A stretch of DNA of 64,000 bases from Alkalispirillum mobile (GTDB lineage: Bacteria; Pseudomonadota; Gammaproteobacteria; Nitrococcales; Halorhodospiraceae): contig NZ_RCDA01000001.1 of assembly GCF_003664325.1 (NCBI RefSeq), positions 1,364,768 through 1,428,767 on the forward strand. The letters are read 5' to 3'. The position numbers and the translations under genes were made by a program. The notes under the pieces were generated by a model. It was not told where the DNA came from and did not search any database. It was given only the letters and a program-made list of their open reading frames with translations. Shown one piece after another: positions 52,072 to 64,000 of this stretch. How positions within the stretch are numbered: position 1 is the first letter of the stretch; every line of letters starts with the position of its first letter.

Positions 52072-52692
52072 CTAGAGTTGGACCCCCGCGAAGGACATGA
52101 AGCCCAGCGACATCAGGCCAACGATCATGAAGGTAATGCCCAGGCCCTGGAGCCCCTCCGGCACGTCACTGTATTTAAGCTTCTCGCGGATGGCCGCCAA
52201 CAGCACGATGGCCAGCGCCCAGCCCACCCCGGCCCCGAAACCGAAAACCACGCTCTCGTCGAAGCTGTAGTGGCGCTCCACCATGAACAGGCTGGCGCCC
52301 AGGATGGCGCAATTGACGGTAATCAGTGGCAGGAAGATGCCGAGGGCGTTGTAGAGCGCTGGCACGTACCGATCCAAGGTCATCTCCAGGATCTGCACGA
52401 TGGCTGCGATCACCCCGATATAGCAGAGCAGGCCGAGAAAGCGCATGTCCAGCTCTTCCAGCGCAGCAATGCCCGTCCACGCCAGGGCCCCTTCGTCCAG
52501 CAGGTTGTGCAGAATCAGGTTATTCACCGGCACGGTGATGGTCAGCACGACCACGACCGCGATCCCCAGCCCCAGGGCGGTTTGCACCTTCTTGGAAATG
52601 GCGAGAAACGTGCACATACCGAGAAAGAAGGCGAGCGCCATGTTCTCCACGAACACGGCGCGGATGAACAGGTTGAGGTAGTGCTCAAACAT
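52072..52692 (-). CDS. nqrE: Na+-translocating NADH:quinone reductase subunit E
   Basis: The 206-aa integral membrane subunit has six helices. It starts [20 protein letters not shown] at ATG 52692; an open frame upstream has no similarity to the family. The conserved cysteine in FLGMCTFL and the one in TVNCAILG belong to the symmetry-related pairs that bind iron with NqrD. The ATG lies 4 bp after the nqrD stop. NqrE and NqrD form pseudo-symmetric halves of the Na+/electron pathway. Confidence 0.96.
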   Translation of the reverse strand: MFEHYLNLFIRAVFVENMALAFFLGMCTFLAISKKVQTALGLGIAVVVVLTITVPVNNLILHNLLDEGALAWTGIAALEELDMRFLGLLCYIGVIAAIVQILEMTLDRYVPALYNALGIFLPLITVNCAILGASLFMVERHYSFDESVVFGFGAGVGWALAIVLLAAIREKLKYSDVPEGLQGLGITFMIVGLMSLGFMSFAGVQL

Positions 52693-52696
52693 GATG

Positions 52697-53362
52697 TCAC
52701 GCCTCGACTGGCCGCGAATTGGCCGCGATGCGGAACTGCGGTTCTTCCACCTGATCAGGCTTCCATGCGCGCAGCGCCCAAATAAAACCACCGATAAGGA
52801 AGAACGCCGCCGGCGGCAACAGCATCAATCCATTGGGTTCATACCACCCTCCCTCCGCCACCGGGGTCAGGATTTCCACCCCGGCCAGCGTGCCGGAGCC
52901 GAACAACTCCCGCGATGCCCCGACGAACAACAGTACGATCGAGTAGCCCAATGCATTGCCCAGGCCGTCGGCGGCGGCCATACCCGGCGAGTTGTTCATG
53001 GCGAAGGCCTCGGCCCGCCCCAGAATGATGCAATTGGTGATGATCAGCCCTACGAAGACCGACAGCTGACGACTGATCTCGTAGGCGTAGGCCTGCAGCA
53101 CCTGGTCCACCAGGATGACCAGCGAGGTAATGATGGTCATCTGGACAATGATGCGCACATTGGTCGGCACATGGGCTCGGATCAGGCTGACGAAGAAGTT
53201 CGAGCAGGTGAGCACGAAGATCACCGCCAGGCACATGGTCACCGTGGTCTGCAGGGTGGTGGTGATCGCCAGTGCCGAGCAGATACCGAGTATCTGAAGC
53301 GCAATAGGGTTGTTGCTAAAAATGGGTTGGAACAGAACCTCACTCAATCTCGCCGTGGCCAT
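52697..53362 (-). CDS. nqrD: Na+-translocating NADH:quinone reductase subunit D
   Basis: The 221-aa membrane subunit is homologous to NqrE, with inverted topology. It contains the conserved segments [19 protein letters not shown] and [20 protein letters not shown], both with the family cysteine. The C-terminus is a polar cytosolic tail. The gene order nqrC-nqrD-nqrE on the minus strand is the standard one. The gap to nqrC is 27 bp. Confidence 0.96.
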   Translation of the reverse strand: MATARLSEVLFQPIFSNNPIALQILGICSALAITTTLQTTVTMCLAVIFVLTCSNFFVSLIRAHVPTNVRIIVQMTIITSLVILVDQVLQAYAYEISRQLSVFVGLIITNCIILGRAEAFAMNNSPGMAAADGLGNALGYSIVLLFVGASRELFGSGTLAGVEILTPVAEGGWYEPNGLMLLPPAAFFLIGGFIWALRAWKPDQVEEPQFRIAANSRPVEA

Positions 53363-53389
53363 ACTGCCTCCCGGGGCATTCAGCCGCCG

Positions 53390-54178
53390 TCACGGGTGGG
53401 GGGGGCCATCACGCTGGTAACCCTCACGCAGCCGTTCCAGATAGGGGCCGTAGCCCTCCGACCCAGCCCAAAACCGCACCAGCTTGTTCACCCCCTCCGT
53501 GGTAATGGTGGCACCGGTCAGCCCATCGACCAGGTGCTCTTCAGCATCAGTATCGTCCGGGACAGCCCCTTTGATGACCCGGATCGCCACCTCACCCTCT
53601 TCATCAAAGAGCTCCTTGCCCTCCCAGATCCCCTGCCAGCGCGGATTCTCGATCTCACCGCCCAGCCCAGGGGTTTCGCCATGCTCGAAAAAGCCGATGC
53701 CGGCTACCGTGTTGGCGTCCGGCTCCAGGGCGAGAAACCCGTACATGGTGGACCAGAGGCCATAGCCATGAACGGGGAGGATGACGCGCGCAAGCCGGTC
53801 ATCCTCACCCCAAGCCAGAAAAACCTCCTGCACATAGGCTTGGCGGCGAATGCCGGCCGGGTCGGGGTCGAGCGACCGGCTGCGCTCCGGATCCCGGGCG
53901 GCGCGCTGAGGGTCATAGTCTTCGGGCATATCGACATAATCACCGGTATCGACCTCCACGAACCGCCGCTCTATGCGCTCGAAGGCCTCACTCAACGCCA
54001 TGCCCGGCTGATACATACTTGCAGCCTGCAGAATGTGAACCTGCCGATACTGCAGGCGGTTTTCCCGCTGCGCCTCCTGTAGGCTCACCGAGGCGGTGGA
54101 GACCACCACGGCACACACGAGGCAGACCAGGAATGAGACCCGCACCGTGTTGGCAATGGAGTCCCGCCCCGCTGCCAT
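53390..54178 (-). CDS. nqrC: Na+-translocating NADH:quinone reductase subunit C
   Basis: The protein is 262 aa from ATG 54178, which has GGAGGGG 7 bases upstream. It has one N-terminal membrane helix (about 12-34) and a periplasmic FMN-binding domain. The flavinylation motif DGLTGATITT is near residue 225; the last threonine of GATIT is the expected covalent FMN site added by ApbE. GFFEHGETPGLGG is also a family hallmark. The start lies 4 bp after the nqrB stop. Confidence 0.96.
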   Translation of the reverse strand: MAAGRDSIANTVRVSFLVCLVCAVVVSTASVSLQEAQRENRLQYRQVHILQAASMYQPGMALSEAFERIERRFVEVDTGDYVDMPEDYDPQRAARDPERSRSLDPDPAGIRRQAYVQEVFLAWGEDDRLARVILPVHGYGLWSTMYGFLALEPDANTVAGIGFFEHGETPGLGGEIENPRWQGIWEGKELFDEEGEVAIRVIKGAVPDDTDAEEHLVDGLTGATITTEGVNKLVRFWAGSEGYGPYLERLREGYQRDGPPHP

Positions 54179-54182
54179 GGTT

Positions 54183-55424
54183 TCACCCCTCCCGACGCCG
54201 CTTGCGACGCCGAATATTGGCCTGCACCACAAAGTGATCGATCAGCGGCGCACAGAGGTTCCCGAAGAGAATAGCCAGCATCACCCCTTCCGGGAACGCC
54301 GGATTGACCACGCGGATCAATACTACTAGGACACCAATCAGCAGCCCGAATATCCATTTACCGGTGTTTGTCATGGCAGCCGAGACCGGATCGGTAGCCA
54401 TGTACACCAGCCCGAACGCGAACCCGCCCACAGTCAGATGCCAGTACCAAGGCATGGCGAACATCGGGTTGGTCTCGCTGCCCACCAGGTTAAAGACCCA
54501 CGCCATGGCCACCATCCCCAGAAACATGCTGAGCATGATCCGCCAGGAGGCGATCTTGGTAATCAGGAGAATCACCGCACCGAAGGCAATGACCAATGCC
54601 GAGGTCTCGCCAATGGAGCCCTGGATCCCACCGAAGGCCGTGTGCATCCAAGTCAGGTCCACCCCCGCCGAGGTGCCCGCCACTCCGGCCAACCCTGCGC
54701 CGTAGTCCAGTTCCCCTTCCGCCGCCAGGGCCAACGGGGTGGCGCCACTGAAACCGTCGACAGCAGTCCAGACCCGATCGCCGGTCATCTCCGCAGGGTA
54801 GGCGAAGAAGAGAAAGGCGCGACCGACCAGCGCCGGATTCAGGAAATTCTTGCCCGTTCCGCCAAAGATCTCCTTGCCAATCACCACGCCGAAACTGATG
54901 CCAAGAAACACCTGCCAAAGGGGAATGGTGGGCGGCAGAATCAGGGTGAAGAGAATGCCAGTGACGAAGAACCCCTCGTTCACCTCGTGACCACGCTTCC
55001 AGGCAAACAGCCCCTCCCACAGGAACCCGGCCAGGTAGGTGACGATAAAGATGGGCACATAGTAGACGGCCCCGTGAATCAGGTTGGCCGCCCAGCTGGT
55101 GTGCTCGAACCCGGTCAGCACCATGACCAAATCGGTGCGCCAGCCGGGGATGGGATCGTAGCCAAACTCCGTGATCTGCAGGTTCGCCTGATAACCGGCG
55201 TTGACCATGCCCACCACCAGTGCAGGCAGGGCTGCGACCCAGACCGTGATCATCACCCGTTTGAGGTCCAGGCCGTCGCGCACATGGGGACTGGCCAAGG
55301 TGGTCCGGGAGGGGCTGTAGAGCATGGTGTCGAACATCTCGTAAAAGACGTAGAACCGCTCCAACCGCCCCCCTTGCTCGAAGTGCGGCGCGATATGCTT
55401 GTCAATAAAGCTCCGCAGCCCCAC
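54183..55424 (-). CDS. nqrB: Na+-translocating NADH:quinone reductase subunit B
   Basis: The protein is 413 aa from a GTG at 55424 (VGLRSFIDKHIAPHFEQGG), which is supported by GGAGG 6-7 bases upstream and by the usual family length (about 415). The frame itself opens further upstream inside nqrA. It has about ten membrane helices with the covalent-FMN motif SGATPLA near residue 230. NqrB carries FMN and riboflavin cofactors and forms the Na+ channel core. nqrA stops one base upstream. Confidence 0.96.
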   Translation of the reverse strand: MGLRSFIDKHIAPHFEQGGRLERFYVFYEMFDTMLYSPSRTTLASPHVRDGLDLKRVMITVWVAALPALVVGMVNAGYQANLQITEFGYDPIPGWRTDLVMVLTGFEHTSWAANLIHGAVYYVPIFIVTYLAGFLWEGLFAWKRGHEVNEGFFVTGILFTLILPPTIPLWQVFLGISFGVVIGKEIFGGTGKNFLNPALVGRAFLFFAYPAEMTGDRVWTAVDGFSGATPLALAAEGELDYGAGLAGVAGTSAGVDLTWMHTAFGGIQGSIGETSALVIAFGAVILLITKIASWRIMLSMFLGMVAMAWVFNLVGSETNPMFAMPWYWHLTVGGFAFGLVYMATDPVSAAMTNTGKWIFGLLIGVLVVLIRVVNPAFPEGVMLAILFGNLCAPLIDHFVVQANIRRRKRRREG

Positions 55425-55425
55425 C

Positions 55426-56772
55426 TCAACCCTCCTCTTCCAGGCGCGTGAGGTTATCCCGGAGGATCGGGCCGTACTCATACTTACCGGCGCACACGTA
55501 GGTGCACAGCGCCAAGTCCTCCTCCACCAACTCTAGTGCACCCAAGGCCTCGGCAGTCTCAAGATCGCCCACCACCAGCGCGCGCAGCAGCTGAGTAGCC
55601 AGGATGTCTAGCGGCATCACCTCCTCGTACTGCCCCAGCGGCACCATGGCGCGCTCACTGCCATGGGTGCTGGTGGTCAAGGACAGGCGCTTCCAGGGCA
55701 TCAGCCGGGAGAGGTAGATGTTCATGACCGAATGGCGGTTGAACCCGGGTGACAGGTAGCCCAACAGGGCTCGCTCCCGCCCCTCGCGCAACACCGTCAC
55801 CTGATTGGAGAATCGGCTGAGATAAGCGGTTGGCCCGGCGGCACGGTGACCGTGCAGCGCAGAGCCGGAGATCACGCGGTTTTCGTCGGACACCAACTCG
55901 CCGGCGGTGAGCTGTTCAAGGCTTGCGCCCGCCCGCGTGCTGACCAACCGTGGCCGCGCGACCTGCGGCCCGGTGAGGGCCACGACCCGATCGGTGTACA
56001 GCCGGCCACTGGTGAACAGTCGCCCGATCGCAATCACATCCTGGTAGCCCACCACCCAGACCATTCGCTGCTGGTCCACAGGGTAAAGAAAGTGGATATG
56101 GGTACCGGGATTGCCCGCCGGGTGCGGCCCGGCGAAGGACTCTTCCCGGATTTGCTCACCCGCAAACGAAGGCAGCGACGACTGGGCGGCGCGACAGACC
56201 CATACCGGGCCATCGGTCAGCCGGCTCAGTACCGTCAAGCCATCGCGGAACCCCCTTAACTCTGCGCCAATGATCACATCCGGGTCGGGCGCGAGGGGTT
56301 GGGTATCCATCGCCGGCACGAAGATCGCGTCGGGCACTGAGTCTGGCACCGGCACCTTGCCGAAGGGCCGGGTACGCAGCGCCGTCCATTCACCAGATGC
56401 CAGCAACTGCTCCTGCACTCTCTCACGCCCGAGTCGGGAAAGCGTTCCGGAATGGTGCGCGGAAAAGGGCTCGTCACCCTCACCTCCGGCCAGGTCGATC
56501 ACCACCGACAACAACACCCGACGATGACCACGGTTGATGGCGCTGACCCGTCCCGCGCCCGGGGCCGTGTACCGGACGCCTTCCAGCTGCCGGTCCTCGA
56601 AGAGGACCTGCCCCCGGCGAACCCGGTCGCCCTCCTTCACGCGGAGCGCCGGCTTCAACCCCGGATAGTCGATGCCCAGCACCGCGACCGTGCGCACGTG
56701 GCTACCGCGATCCACCTCCTGGCAGGGTACGCCGGCCAGCGGTATATCCAGCCCCCGCCTGACCTTGATCAT
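55426..56772 (-). CDS. nqrA: Na+-translocating NADH:quinone reductase subunit A
   Basis: The 448-aa cytosolic subunit starts MIKVRRGLDIPLAGVP and contains VKEGDRVRRGQVLFED. Other family segments are AGNPGTHIHFLYPVD and STHGSERAMVPLGQYE. NqrA is what separates Nqr from the related Rnf complexes. It is the first gene of the nqrABCDEFM operon. The 195-bp region upstream, shared with the divergent CBS gene, should hold its promoter. Confidence 0.97.
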   Translation of the reverse strand: MIKVRRGLDIPLAGVPCQEVDRGSHVRTVAVLGIDYPGLKPALRVKEGDRVRRGQVLFEDRQLEGVRYTAPGAGRVSAINRGHRRVLLSVVIDLAGGEGDEPFSAHHSGTLSRLGRERVQEQLLASGEWTALRTRPFGKVPVPDSVPDAIFVPAMDTQPLAPDPDVIIGAELRGFRDGLTVLSRLTDGPVWVCRAAQSSLPSFAGEQIREESFAGPHPAGNPGTHIHFLYPVDQQRMVWVVGYQDVIAIGRLFTSGRLYTDRVVALTGPQVARPRLVSTRAGASLEQLTAGELVSDENRVISGSALHGHRAAGPTAYLSRFSNQVTVLREGRERALLGYLSPGFNRHSVMNIYLSRLMPWKRLSLTTSTHGSERAMVPLGQYEEVMPLDILATQLLRALVVGDLETAEALGALELVEEDLALCTYVCAGKYEYGPILRDNLTRLEEEG

Positions 56773-56967
56773 GGTGATAGCCTAAGCCTTTGTCACGAAT
56801 GAGAAATTTACCCTGAACAAAGTATGGCTCACCGACGAGGGCTTACCACCAATGGAGAACAGGCGAATCCAACCCCGCTCTGATCGCTCCAGCGGCTCAG
56901 TGGCGGGACATTGGAGCAAACTTGATCTATCTTTTCGGGAGATCCCCTTCGGCTGGGAGGTCACCCG
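56773..56967. promoter_or_regulatory. divergent promoter region nqrA / CBS gene
   Basis: This 195-bp gap is AT-richer than its surroundings and must contain the nqr operon promoter (minus) and probably one for the CBS-domain gene (plus). I could not fix a convincing -35/-10 pair on either strand. GGGAGG before 56968 is the CBS gene's ribosome binding site. Confidence 0.35.
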
Positions 56968-57426
56968 ATGGAGACTTTGCTGAAGTATGTCCTGGCCGAG
57001 AAGGCCGAACGGCTCGGTGACAACCTCCGAACCGTGACCGTGGATACGCCCGTTGCCGAAGCCATCAGCACGATGTGCGAAGCTAATATCGGCTGCGTTT
57101 TGGTCACTGAACAGGGGCGACTGGCGGGCATCTTGGCCGAGCGAGACGTCATGTGCCGAATTGGGAACACAGGCAAGAATCCAACCGACCTAAAGGTTGG
57201 GGAGGTCATGAACACCAAGGTGCTGGGAGTGTCGCCGTCCATCACCGTTGAGGAGGCGCTGGTCCAGTGCACCGACCGCCGCGTGCGCCACCTGCCGGTA
57301 GTCGAAGACAACAAGCTGCTCGGCCTCCTGTCCATCGGCGACTTGGTCCGCTATGTGGTCAAGGACAAGGAGCGGACCATAGCCGACTTGGTCGACTACA
57401 TGTTTGGCCATCAGATAGAGATCTAA
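56968..57426 (+). CDS. CBS domain-pair protein
   Basis: The 152-aa protein consists of two CBS motifs (about 15-70 and 77-132), with segments VAEAISTMCEANIGCVLVTE and VRHLPVVEDNKLLGLLSIGD. Such stand-alone pairs bind adenine nucleotides and regulate partners. No other domain is present, and the partner is unknown. GGGAGG lies 6 bases before the ATG. It may be co-transcribed with the flavin-reductase-like gene 18 bp downstream. Confidence 0.9.
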   Translation: METLLKYVLAEKAERLGDNLRTVTVDTPVAEAISTMCEANIGCVLVTEQGRLAGILAERDVMCRIGNTGKNPTDLKVGEVMNTKVLGVSPSITVEEALVQCTDRRVRHLPVVEDNKLLGLLSIGDLVRYVVKDKERTIADLVDYMFGHQIEI

Positions 57427-57444
57427 CACCCGGCTTGTCGCGCC

Positions 57445-57915
57445 GTGAACTCCATTGACCCCTCTGCACTTCGTGGCGCCCTCGGCGCCTTTGCCACCGG
57501 TGTGGCAGTGACAACTGCCAGGGCCCCGAACGGCCGGCCGGTCGCGATGACGGTGAATAGCTTCACCGGCGTCTCGTTGAATCCGCCCCTGGTGCTCTGG
57601 AGCGCTCAACGAGACGTGGGCCCTTTCGATGCCTTCATGGCATCGCCCTATTACGCGGTGCACGTCCTGCACGCAGGTCAACGAGGCGTTGCCGACCACT
57701 TCGCGCAGGACATCAAGGATAAATTCACCCGGATCCCTTACCTTCCCGGGATCGGCGAACTGCCTCTCCTCGACGACTTCACAGCACGATTCCAGTGCCG
57801 AGTTCGAGATCGGCTGGATGGAGGGGATCACGTCATCCTGATGGGCGAAGTACTAGAGGTGCGCTATCGGCCTGCAGAGCCTCTGATCTTCCATGCCGGG
57901 CACTATTTAGACTGA
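57445..57915 (+). CDS. flavin reductase-like FMN-binding protein
   Basis: The 156-aa protein starts at a GTG at 57445. It has the flavin_reduct-domain pattern: RGALGAFATGVAVTTA, MTVNSFTGVSLNPPLVLWS and a C-terminal EVRYRPAEPLIFHAGHYLD. These proteins are small split-barrel dimers that reduce FMN with NAD(P)H, often for a partner monooxygenase. No monooxygenase is adjacent, so the role is open. It follows the CBS-domain gene by 18 bp. Confidence 0.9.
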   Translation: MNSIDPSALRGALGAFATGVAVTTARAPNGRPVAMTVNSFTGVSLNPPLVLWSAQRDVGPFDAFMASPYYAVHVLHAGQRGVADHFAQDIKDKFTRIPYLPGIGELPLLDDFTARFQCRVRDRLDGGDHVILMGEVLEVRYRPAEPLIFHAGHYLD

Positions 57916-57996
57916 AGGGGCGCCATGGGAGGCGGCATCCTGGGCCCAAGGAAATCGGTCCCAGCCACAGCGCCCTAACAACAGCCCTGAAGACAT

Positions 57997-58308
57997 TCAA
58001 ACCACCCGGTAAACTCGCCAGTACTGGGAGCCGGATACCACGTACGGCTCCAAGTCCTTACTCCACTGCTTGTGGGCCTCAATGGTGGCTAACTTCTCCC
58101 AAGCGTCATGCAGCTCATCGAGCCCTGAAATGGTCACCTCTCCAATTACCGCCGATTCCAAGGCCCCTACCGACCCGGTAAGAATCCTCACCTTGTCCTC
58201 GGTCCACCCAATCTGACTCCCGATCTCCTTCATCCACTGTTGAAGCGAGTCGATAACGGTCTGCTTGTGGCCGAAGCGAGCGTCGATGTACCAGCGTGCA
58301 ATCATCAT
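57997..58308 (-). CDS. small alpha-beta barrel-like protein of unknown function
   Basis: The protein is 103 aa from ATG 58308, which has AAGGAGG 8 bases upstream; the frame extends to 58407, but that part is alanine-rich and untypical. MMIARWYIDARFGHKQTVID at the start and YVVSGSQYWRVYRVV at the end suggest a dimeric alpha-beta barrel fold like antibiotic-biosynthesis monooxygenase or NIPSNAP proteins. The assignment is weak. It is convergent with the flavin-reductase-like gene and lies just outside the rRNA operon terminator. Confidence 0.6.
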   Translation of the reverse strand: MMIARWYIDARFGHKQTVIDSLQQWMKEIGSQIGWTEDKVRILTGSVGALESAVIGEVTISGLDELHDAWEKLATIEAHKQWSKDLEPYVVSGSQYWRVYRVV

Positions 58309-58506
58309 AATGACGGCCTCCTTACGCGCGGCGGAAGCCTGTGAGGCTAGGGCGGGCGGTGCTGCCCGCCCCTCTGCACCTATAGCCCGGGTCATGATCG
58401 CCCTCAATAAGGGCTAACCTGAACAGCCCCTGCGCGCCTGCGACCCCGATCTGGGAGAAAGCTCAGTCAGCGCAAAGAGGCCTTGTGAACCGTTTGCGCA
58501 TAAAAA

Positions 58507-58537
58507 AACCCCTGTCCGTGTTTGGACAGGGGTTTTG
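58507..58537 (-). terminator. rRNA operon terminator
   Basis: AACCCCTGTCC and GGACAGGGGTT form an 11-bp stem with a 6-base loop (GTGTTT). It is followed on the minus strand by a run of Ts (the AAAAAAA at 58502-58508 on the plus strand). It lies right after the 5S gene and is a textbook intrinsic terminator. Confidence 0.92.
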
Positions 58538-58544
58538 GTGTAGG

Positions 58545-58664
58545 AGCCTGGCGATGACCTACTTTCGCACGACAGCGAGGCCGCACTATCATTGGCGCTG
58601 AGCAGTTTCACTACCGAGTTCGGGATGGGATCGGGTGGTTCCCGCTCGCTATGTTCGCCAGGCA
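58545..58664 (-). rRNA. rrf: 5S ribosomal RNA
   Basis: The minus strand starts TGCCTGGCGAACATAGCGAG and ends GTCATCGCCAGGCT, so the 5' and 3' ends pair as expected. The internal CCGAACTCGGTAGTGAAAC segment is the usual loop region. The length of about 120 nt is typical. Ends were placed by comparison with the E. coli molecule and may be off by one or two bases. It is the last gene of the operon. Confidence 0.95.
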
Positions 58665-58730
58665 AAGCGTTGCGTGTCCCGGTGATGGGCCGGTTTCACG
58701 CGTTGTCTGGATTGACCGTGCCGAGTCGAG

Positions 58731-58786
58731 GCATGTCGGTTGAACGGGGTTGGCCTGGCGCCCACCCCAAACCGTTTGGGGTTATA

Positions 58787-58789
<3 letters not shown>
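58731..58789 (-). other. 23S processing stem, 3' strand
   Basis: TTGGGGTTATATGG (58776-58789) is the exact inverted complement of CCATATAACCCCAA at 61677-61690 on the other side of 23S. GAGGCATGTC (58731-58740) likewise matches GACATGCCTC near 61731. Together they should form the RNase III-processed stem enclosing pre-23S RNA. Confidence 0.8.
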
Positions 58790-61676
<2,887 letters not shown>

Positions 61677-61678
<2 letters not shown>

Positions 61679-61740
61679 ATATAACCCCAACCAGTCTGGG
61701 GGCTACACGGCGCTGGCTCCACGAACAACTGACATGCCTC
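61677..61740 (-). other. 23S processing stem, 5' strand
   Basis: CCATATAACCCCAA (61677-61690) and the GACATGCCTC block (about 61731-61740) are the partners of the 58731-58789 segments. They lie in the spacer between tRNA-Ala and 23S. Confidence 0.8.
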
Positions 61741-61769
61741 GCACAGCATCCTAGACGACGATGCTGTGC
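61741..61769 (-). other. spacer hairpin between tRNA-Ala and 23S
   Basis: GCACAGCATC (61741-61750) and GATGCTGTGC (61760-61769) form a perfect 10-bp stem with a 9-base loop. It lies between the spacer boxA and the 23S processing stem. It is not an intrinsic terminator because no T-run follows; a processing or antitermination role is inference. Confidence 0.7.
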
Positions 61770-61793
61770 ACTCGTTTGACGGTCAATCCAGAT

Positions 61794-61805
61794 TGTTAAA
61801 GATCA
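61794..61805 (-). promoter_or_regulatory. boxA antitermination element in the 16S-23S spacer
   Basis: On the minus strand this reads TGATCTTTAACA, close to the rRNA boxA consensus TGCTCTTTAACA. It would let the NusB/NusE antitermination complex reload ahead of 23S. Confidence 0.75.
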
Positions 61806-61899
61806 GTCTCTTCGCCCACTTGAGGCTCAGAGGCCAGCACCCGACAAAACAGATGCTGGCCTATGAACCCACACTCGAGCCGCTCCCACACGCAGGGAA

Positions 61900-61975
61900 T
61901 GGTGGAGCCAGTCGGGATCGAACCGACGACCCCCTGCTTGCAAAGCAGGTGCTCTCCCAGCTGAGCTATGGCCCC
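61900..61975 (-). tRNA. tRNA-Ala (TGC anticodon)
   Basis: The 76-nt cloverleaf on the minus strand begins GGGGCCATAGCTCAGCTGGG, has anticodon loop CTTTGCAAG (anticodon TGC) and T-arm GGTTCGATCCC, and ends with encoded CCA. The acceptor stem GGGGCCA pairs with TGGCTCC with one G-T pair. It lies in the rRNA spacer, 6 bp after tRNA-Ile, a common arrangement. Confidence 0.98.
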
Positions 61976-61981
61976 AGATAA

Positions 61982-62058
61982 TGGTGGGTCTGGGTGGATT
62001 TGAACCACCGGCCTCACCCTTATCAGGGGTGCGCTCTGACCAACTGAGCTACAGACCC
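61982..62058 (-). tRNA. tRNA-Ile (GAT anticodon)
   Basis: The 77-nt cloverleaf on the minus strand begins GGGTCTGTAGCTCAGTTGGT, has anticodon loop CTGATAA (anticodon GAT) and T-arm GGTTCAAATCC, and ends with encoded CCA. The acceptor stem GGGTCTG pairs with CAGACCC. It is the first tRNA of the 16S-23S spacer. Confidence 0.98.
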
Positions 62059-62081
62059 GCTTGGTCTCGAGACTTATCCCC

Positions 62082-62111
62082 GGATCAGATGACTTGTGCT
62101 GGATGCTCGCA
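62082..62111 (-). other. 16S processing stem, 3' strand
   Basis: GGATCAGATGACTTGTGCT (about 62082-62100) is the inverted partner of the leader segment ACACAAATCATCTGATCC at 63805-63822, with one mismatch or G-T pair. The pairing should enclose pre-16S RNA for RNase III. Confidence 0.75.
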
Positions 62112-62136
62112 CCGCAAGGCCTGCCATGCGTTCTTT

Positions 62137-63680
<1,544 letters not shown>

Positions 63681-63826
63681 ATCTTGCAAACCAGCACCCG
63701 AAGGCACCGGTTAATACTGACTCGACACGCAAGCATCTCACTTGACGGAAGATACTTGTGCCGATTAGCTCTGCATCGCAGATAACCTCACAGCGCAAGC
63801 ACCCACACAAATCATCTGATCCAGTT

Positions 63827-63838
63827 TGTTAAAGAGCG
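63827..63838 (-). promoter_or_regulatory. boxA antitermination element in the rRNA leader
   Basis: The minus strand reads CGCTCTTTAACA, an 11/12 match to the rRNA boxA TGCTCTTTAACA. It lies between promoter P2 and 16S. Confidence 0.85.
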
Positions 63839-63866
63839 CGAGAGCTTCGCCTCGCCAAGGCCGCAT

Positions 63867-63894
63867 ATCTTACCGCGATACGCCAGCCTGTCAA
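63867..63894 (-). promoter_or_regulatory. rRNA promoter P2
   Basis: On the minus strand the -35 box TTGACA (63889-63894) and -10 box TAAGAT (63867-63872) are separated by 16 bases, the short spacing typical of rRNA promoters. A GC-rich discriminator follows. Confidence 0.85.
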
Positions 63895-63966
63895 CCCTCC
63901 GTGTCACCCCGTAGGGCCCGGCCTCAAAGGCCTCGGCAACCCCCTGTCGCCGTGTCAGGAGCGCGC

Positions 63967-63994
63967 ATTCTACAGCTTCGCACCCCCTTGTCAA
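63967..63994 (-). promoter_or_regulatory. rRNA promoter P1
   Basis: On the minus strand the -35 box TTGACA (63989-63994) and -10 box TAGAAT (63967-63972) are separated by 16 bases. The GC-rich discriminator GCGCGC follows, as expected for a ppGpp-responsive rRNA promoter. Confidence 0.85.
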
Positions 63995-64000
63995 ACCCCT

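Larger units (their letters stand above)
63681..64000 (-). promoter_or_regulatory. rRNA operon leader and promoter region
   Basis: These 320 bases hold no protein gene. Read on the minus strand they contain two sigma-70 promoters 100 bp apart, a boxA element, and the 5' strand of the 16S processing stem (63805-63822), each listed here or separately. Any upstream UP elements or Fis sites would lie beyond the right edge. Confidence 0.85.

Noticed and set aside
63812..63994. Minus-strand 60-codon frame upstream of 16S
   Set aside because: It covers the rRNA promoters and boxA and has no coding features.

Overview
This window looks like chromosomal housekeeping DNA from a GC-rich gammaproteobacterium. 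Gene order and content point to the Chromatiales/Ectothiorhodospiraceae side of the class. The block gshB-tonB-yqgE-ruvX-pyrR-pyrB-pyrC'-pilU/pilT-yggS-proC-yggT-metX-metW, next to a pilGHIJ-chpA cluster, is the arrangement known from Pseudomonas. The lineage call is inference from synteny; no database was searched. I saw no phage, insertion sequence, CRISPR array or defence island.

Layout. 1-5 kb (minus): riboflavin genes ribD, ribE, a ribB with a decayed ribA-like half, and the start of ribH, followed upstream by nrdR and glyA. 5.2-9.1 kb: a coiled-coil protein, thyA, cysQ, nudE and a YrfG-type nucleotidase. 9.1-11 kb: trxA-rho. 11-17.9 kb: rlmI, an SH3/coiled-coil envelope protein, argE, argA, bioA and rsmE. 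17.9-27.8 kb (minus): pilG-pilH-pilI-pilJ-chpA-chpC, a Pil-Chp type IV pilus chemosensory operon without PilK or ChpB. 28-36.3 kb (plus): gshB, apbE, a NusG-II protein, a Gx transporter, tonB, yqgE, ruvX, pyrR, pyrB, a catalytically decayed pyrC' and a PyrK-like protein. 36.2-38.5 kb (minus): the retraction ATPases pilT and pilU. 38.7-44.4 kb (plus): yggS, proC, yggT, metX, metW, a spermidine-synthase-like gene and a histone-deacetylase-family gene. 44.4-50.5 kb: a DnaA-box-like inverted repeat, zapE, an unknown 95-aa gene, sohB, a phasin, a tusA-family gene, a 55-aa orphan, an OmpA/YiaD lipoprotein and trpB2. 50.5-56.8 kb (minus): the complete Na+-translocating NADH:quinone reductase operon nqrABCDEF-nqrM. 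57-58.4 kb: CBS-domain, flavin-reductase and small unknown genes. 58.5-64 kb (minus): a full rRNA operon, 16S-tRNA-Ile-tRNA-Ala-23S-5S, with tandem promoters, boxA sites, processing stems and a terminator.

How the parts fit. PilT/PilU and the Pil-Chp system serve twitching motility and surface sensing. ApbE (29 kb) is the expected flavin transferase for NqrB/NqrC (54 kb), and NqrM is the expected iron-delivery factor for NqrD/NqrE. RibB/RibE/RibD/RibH supply the flavins. The phasin implies polyhydroxyalkanoate storage. GlyA and ThyA share the methylenetetrahydrofolate pool.

The most unusual points are the degenerate enzyme domains (RibA-like half, PyrC'), the reduced Pil-Chp set with a short PilJ and a hexanucleotide repeat in chpA, the pairing of a spermidine-synthase-like gene with an HDAC-family deacetylase, and a DnaA-box inverted repeat between two convergent genes. 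I did not find a clearly new multi-gene system.
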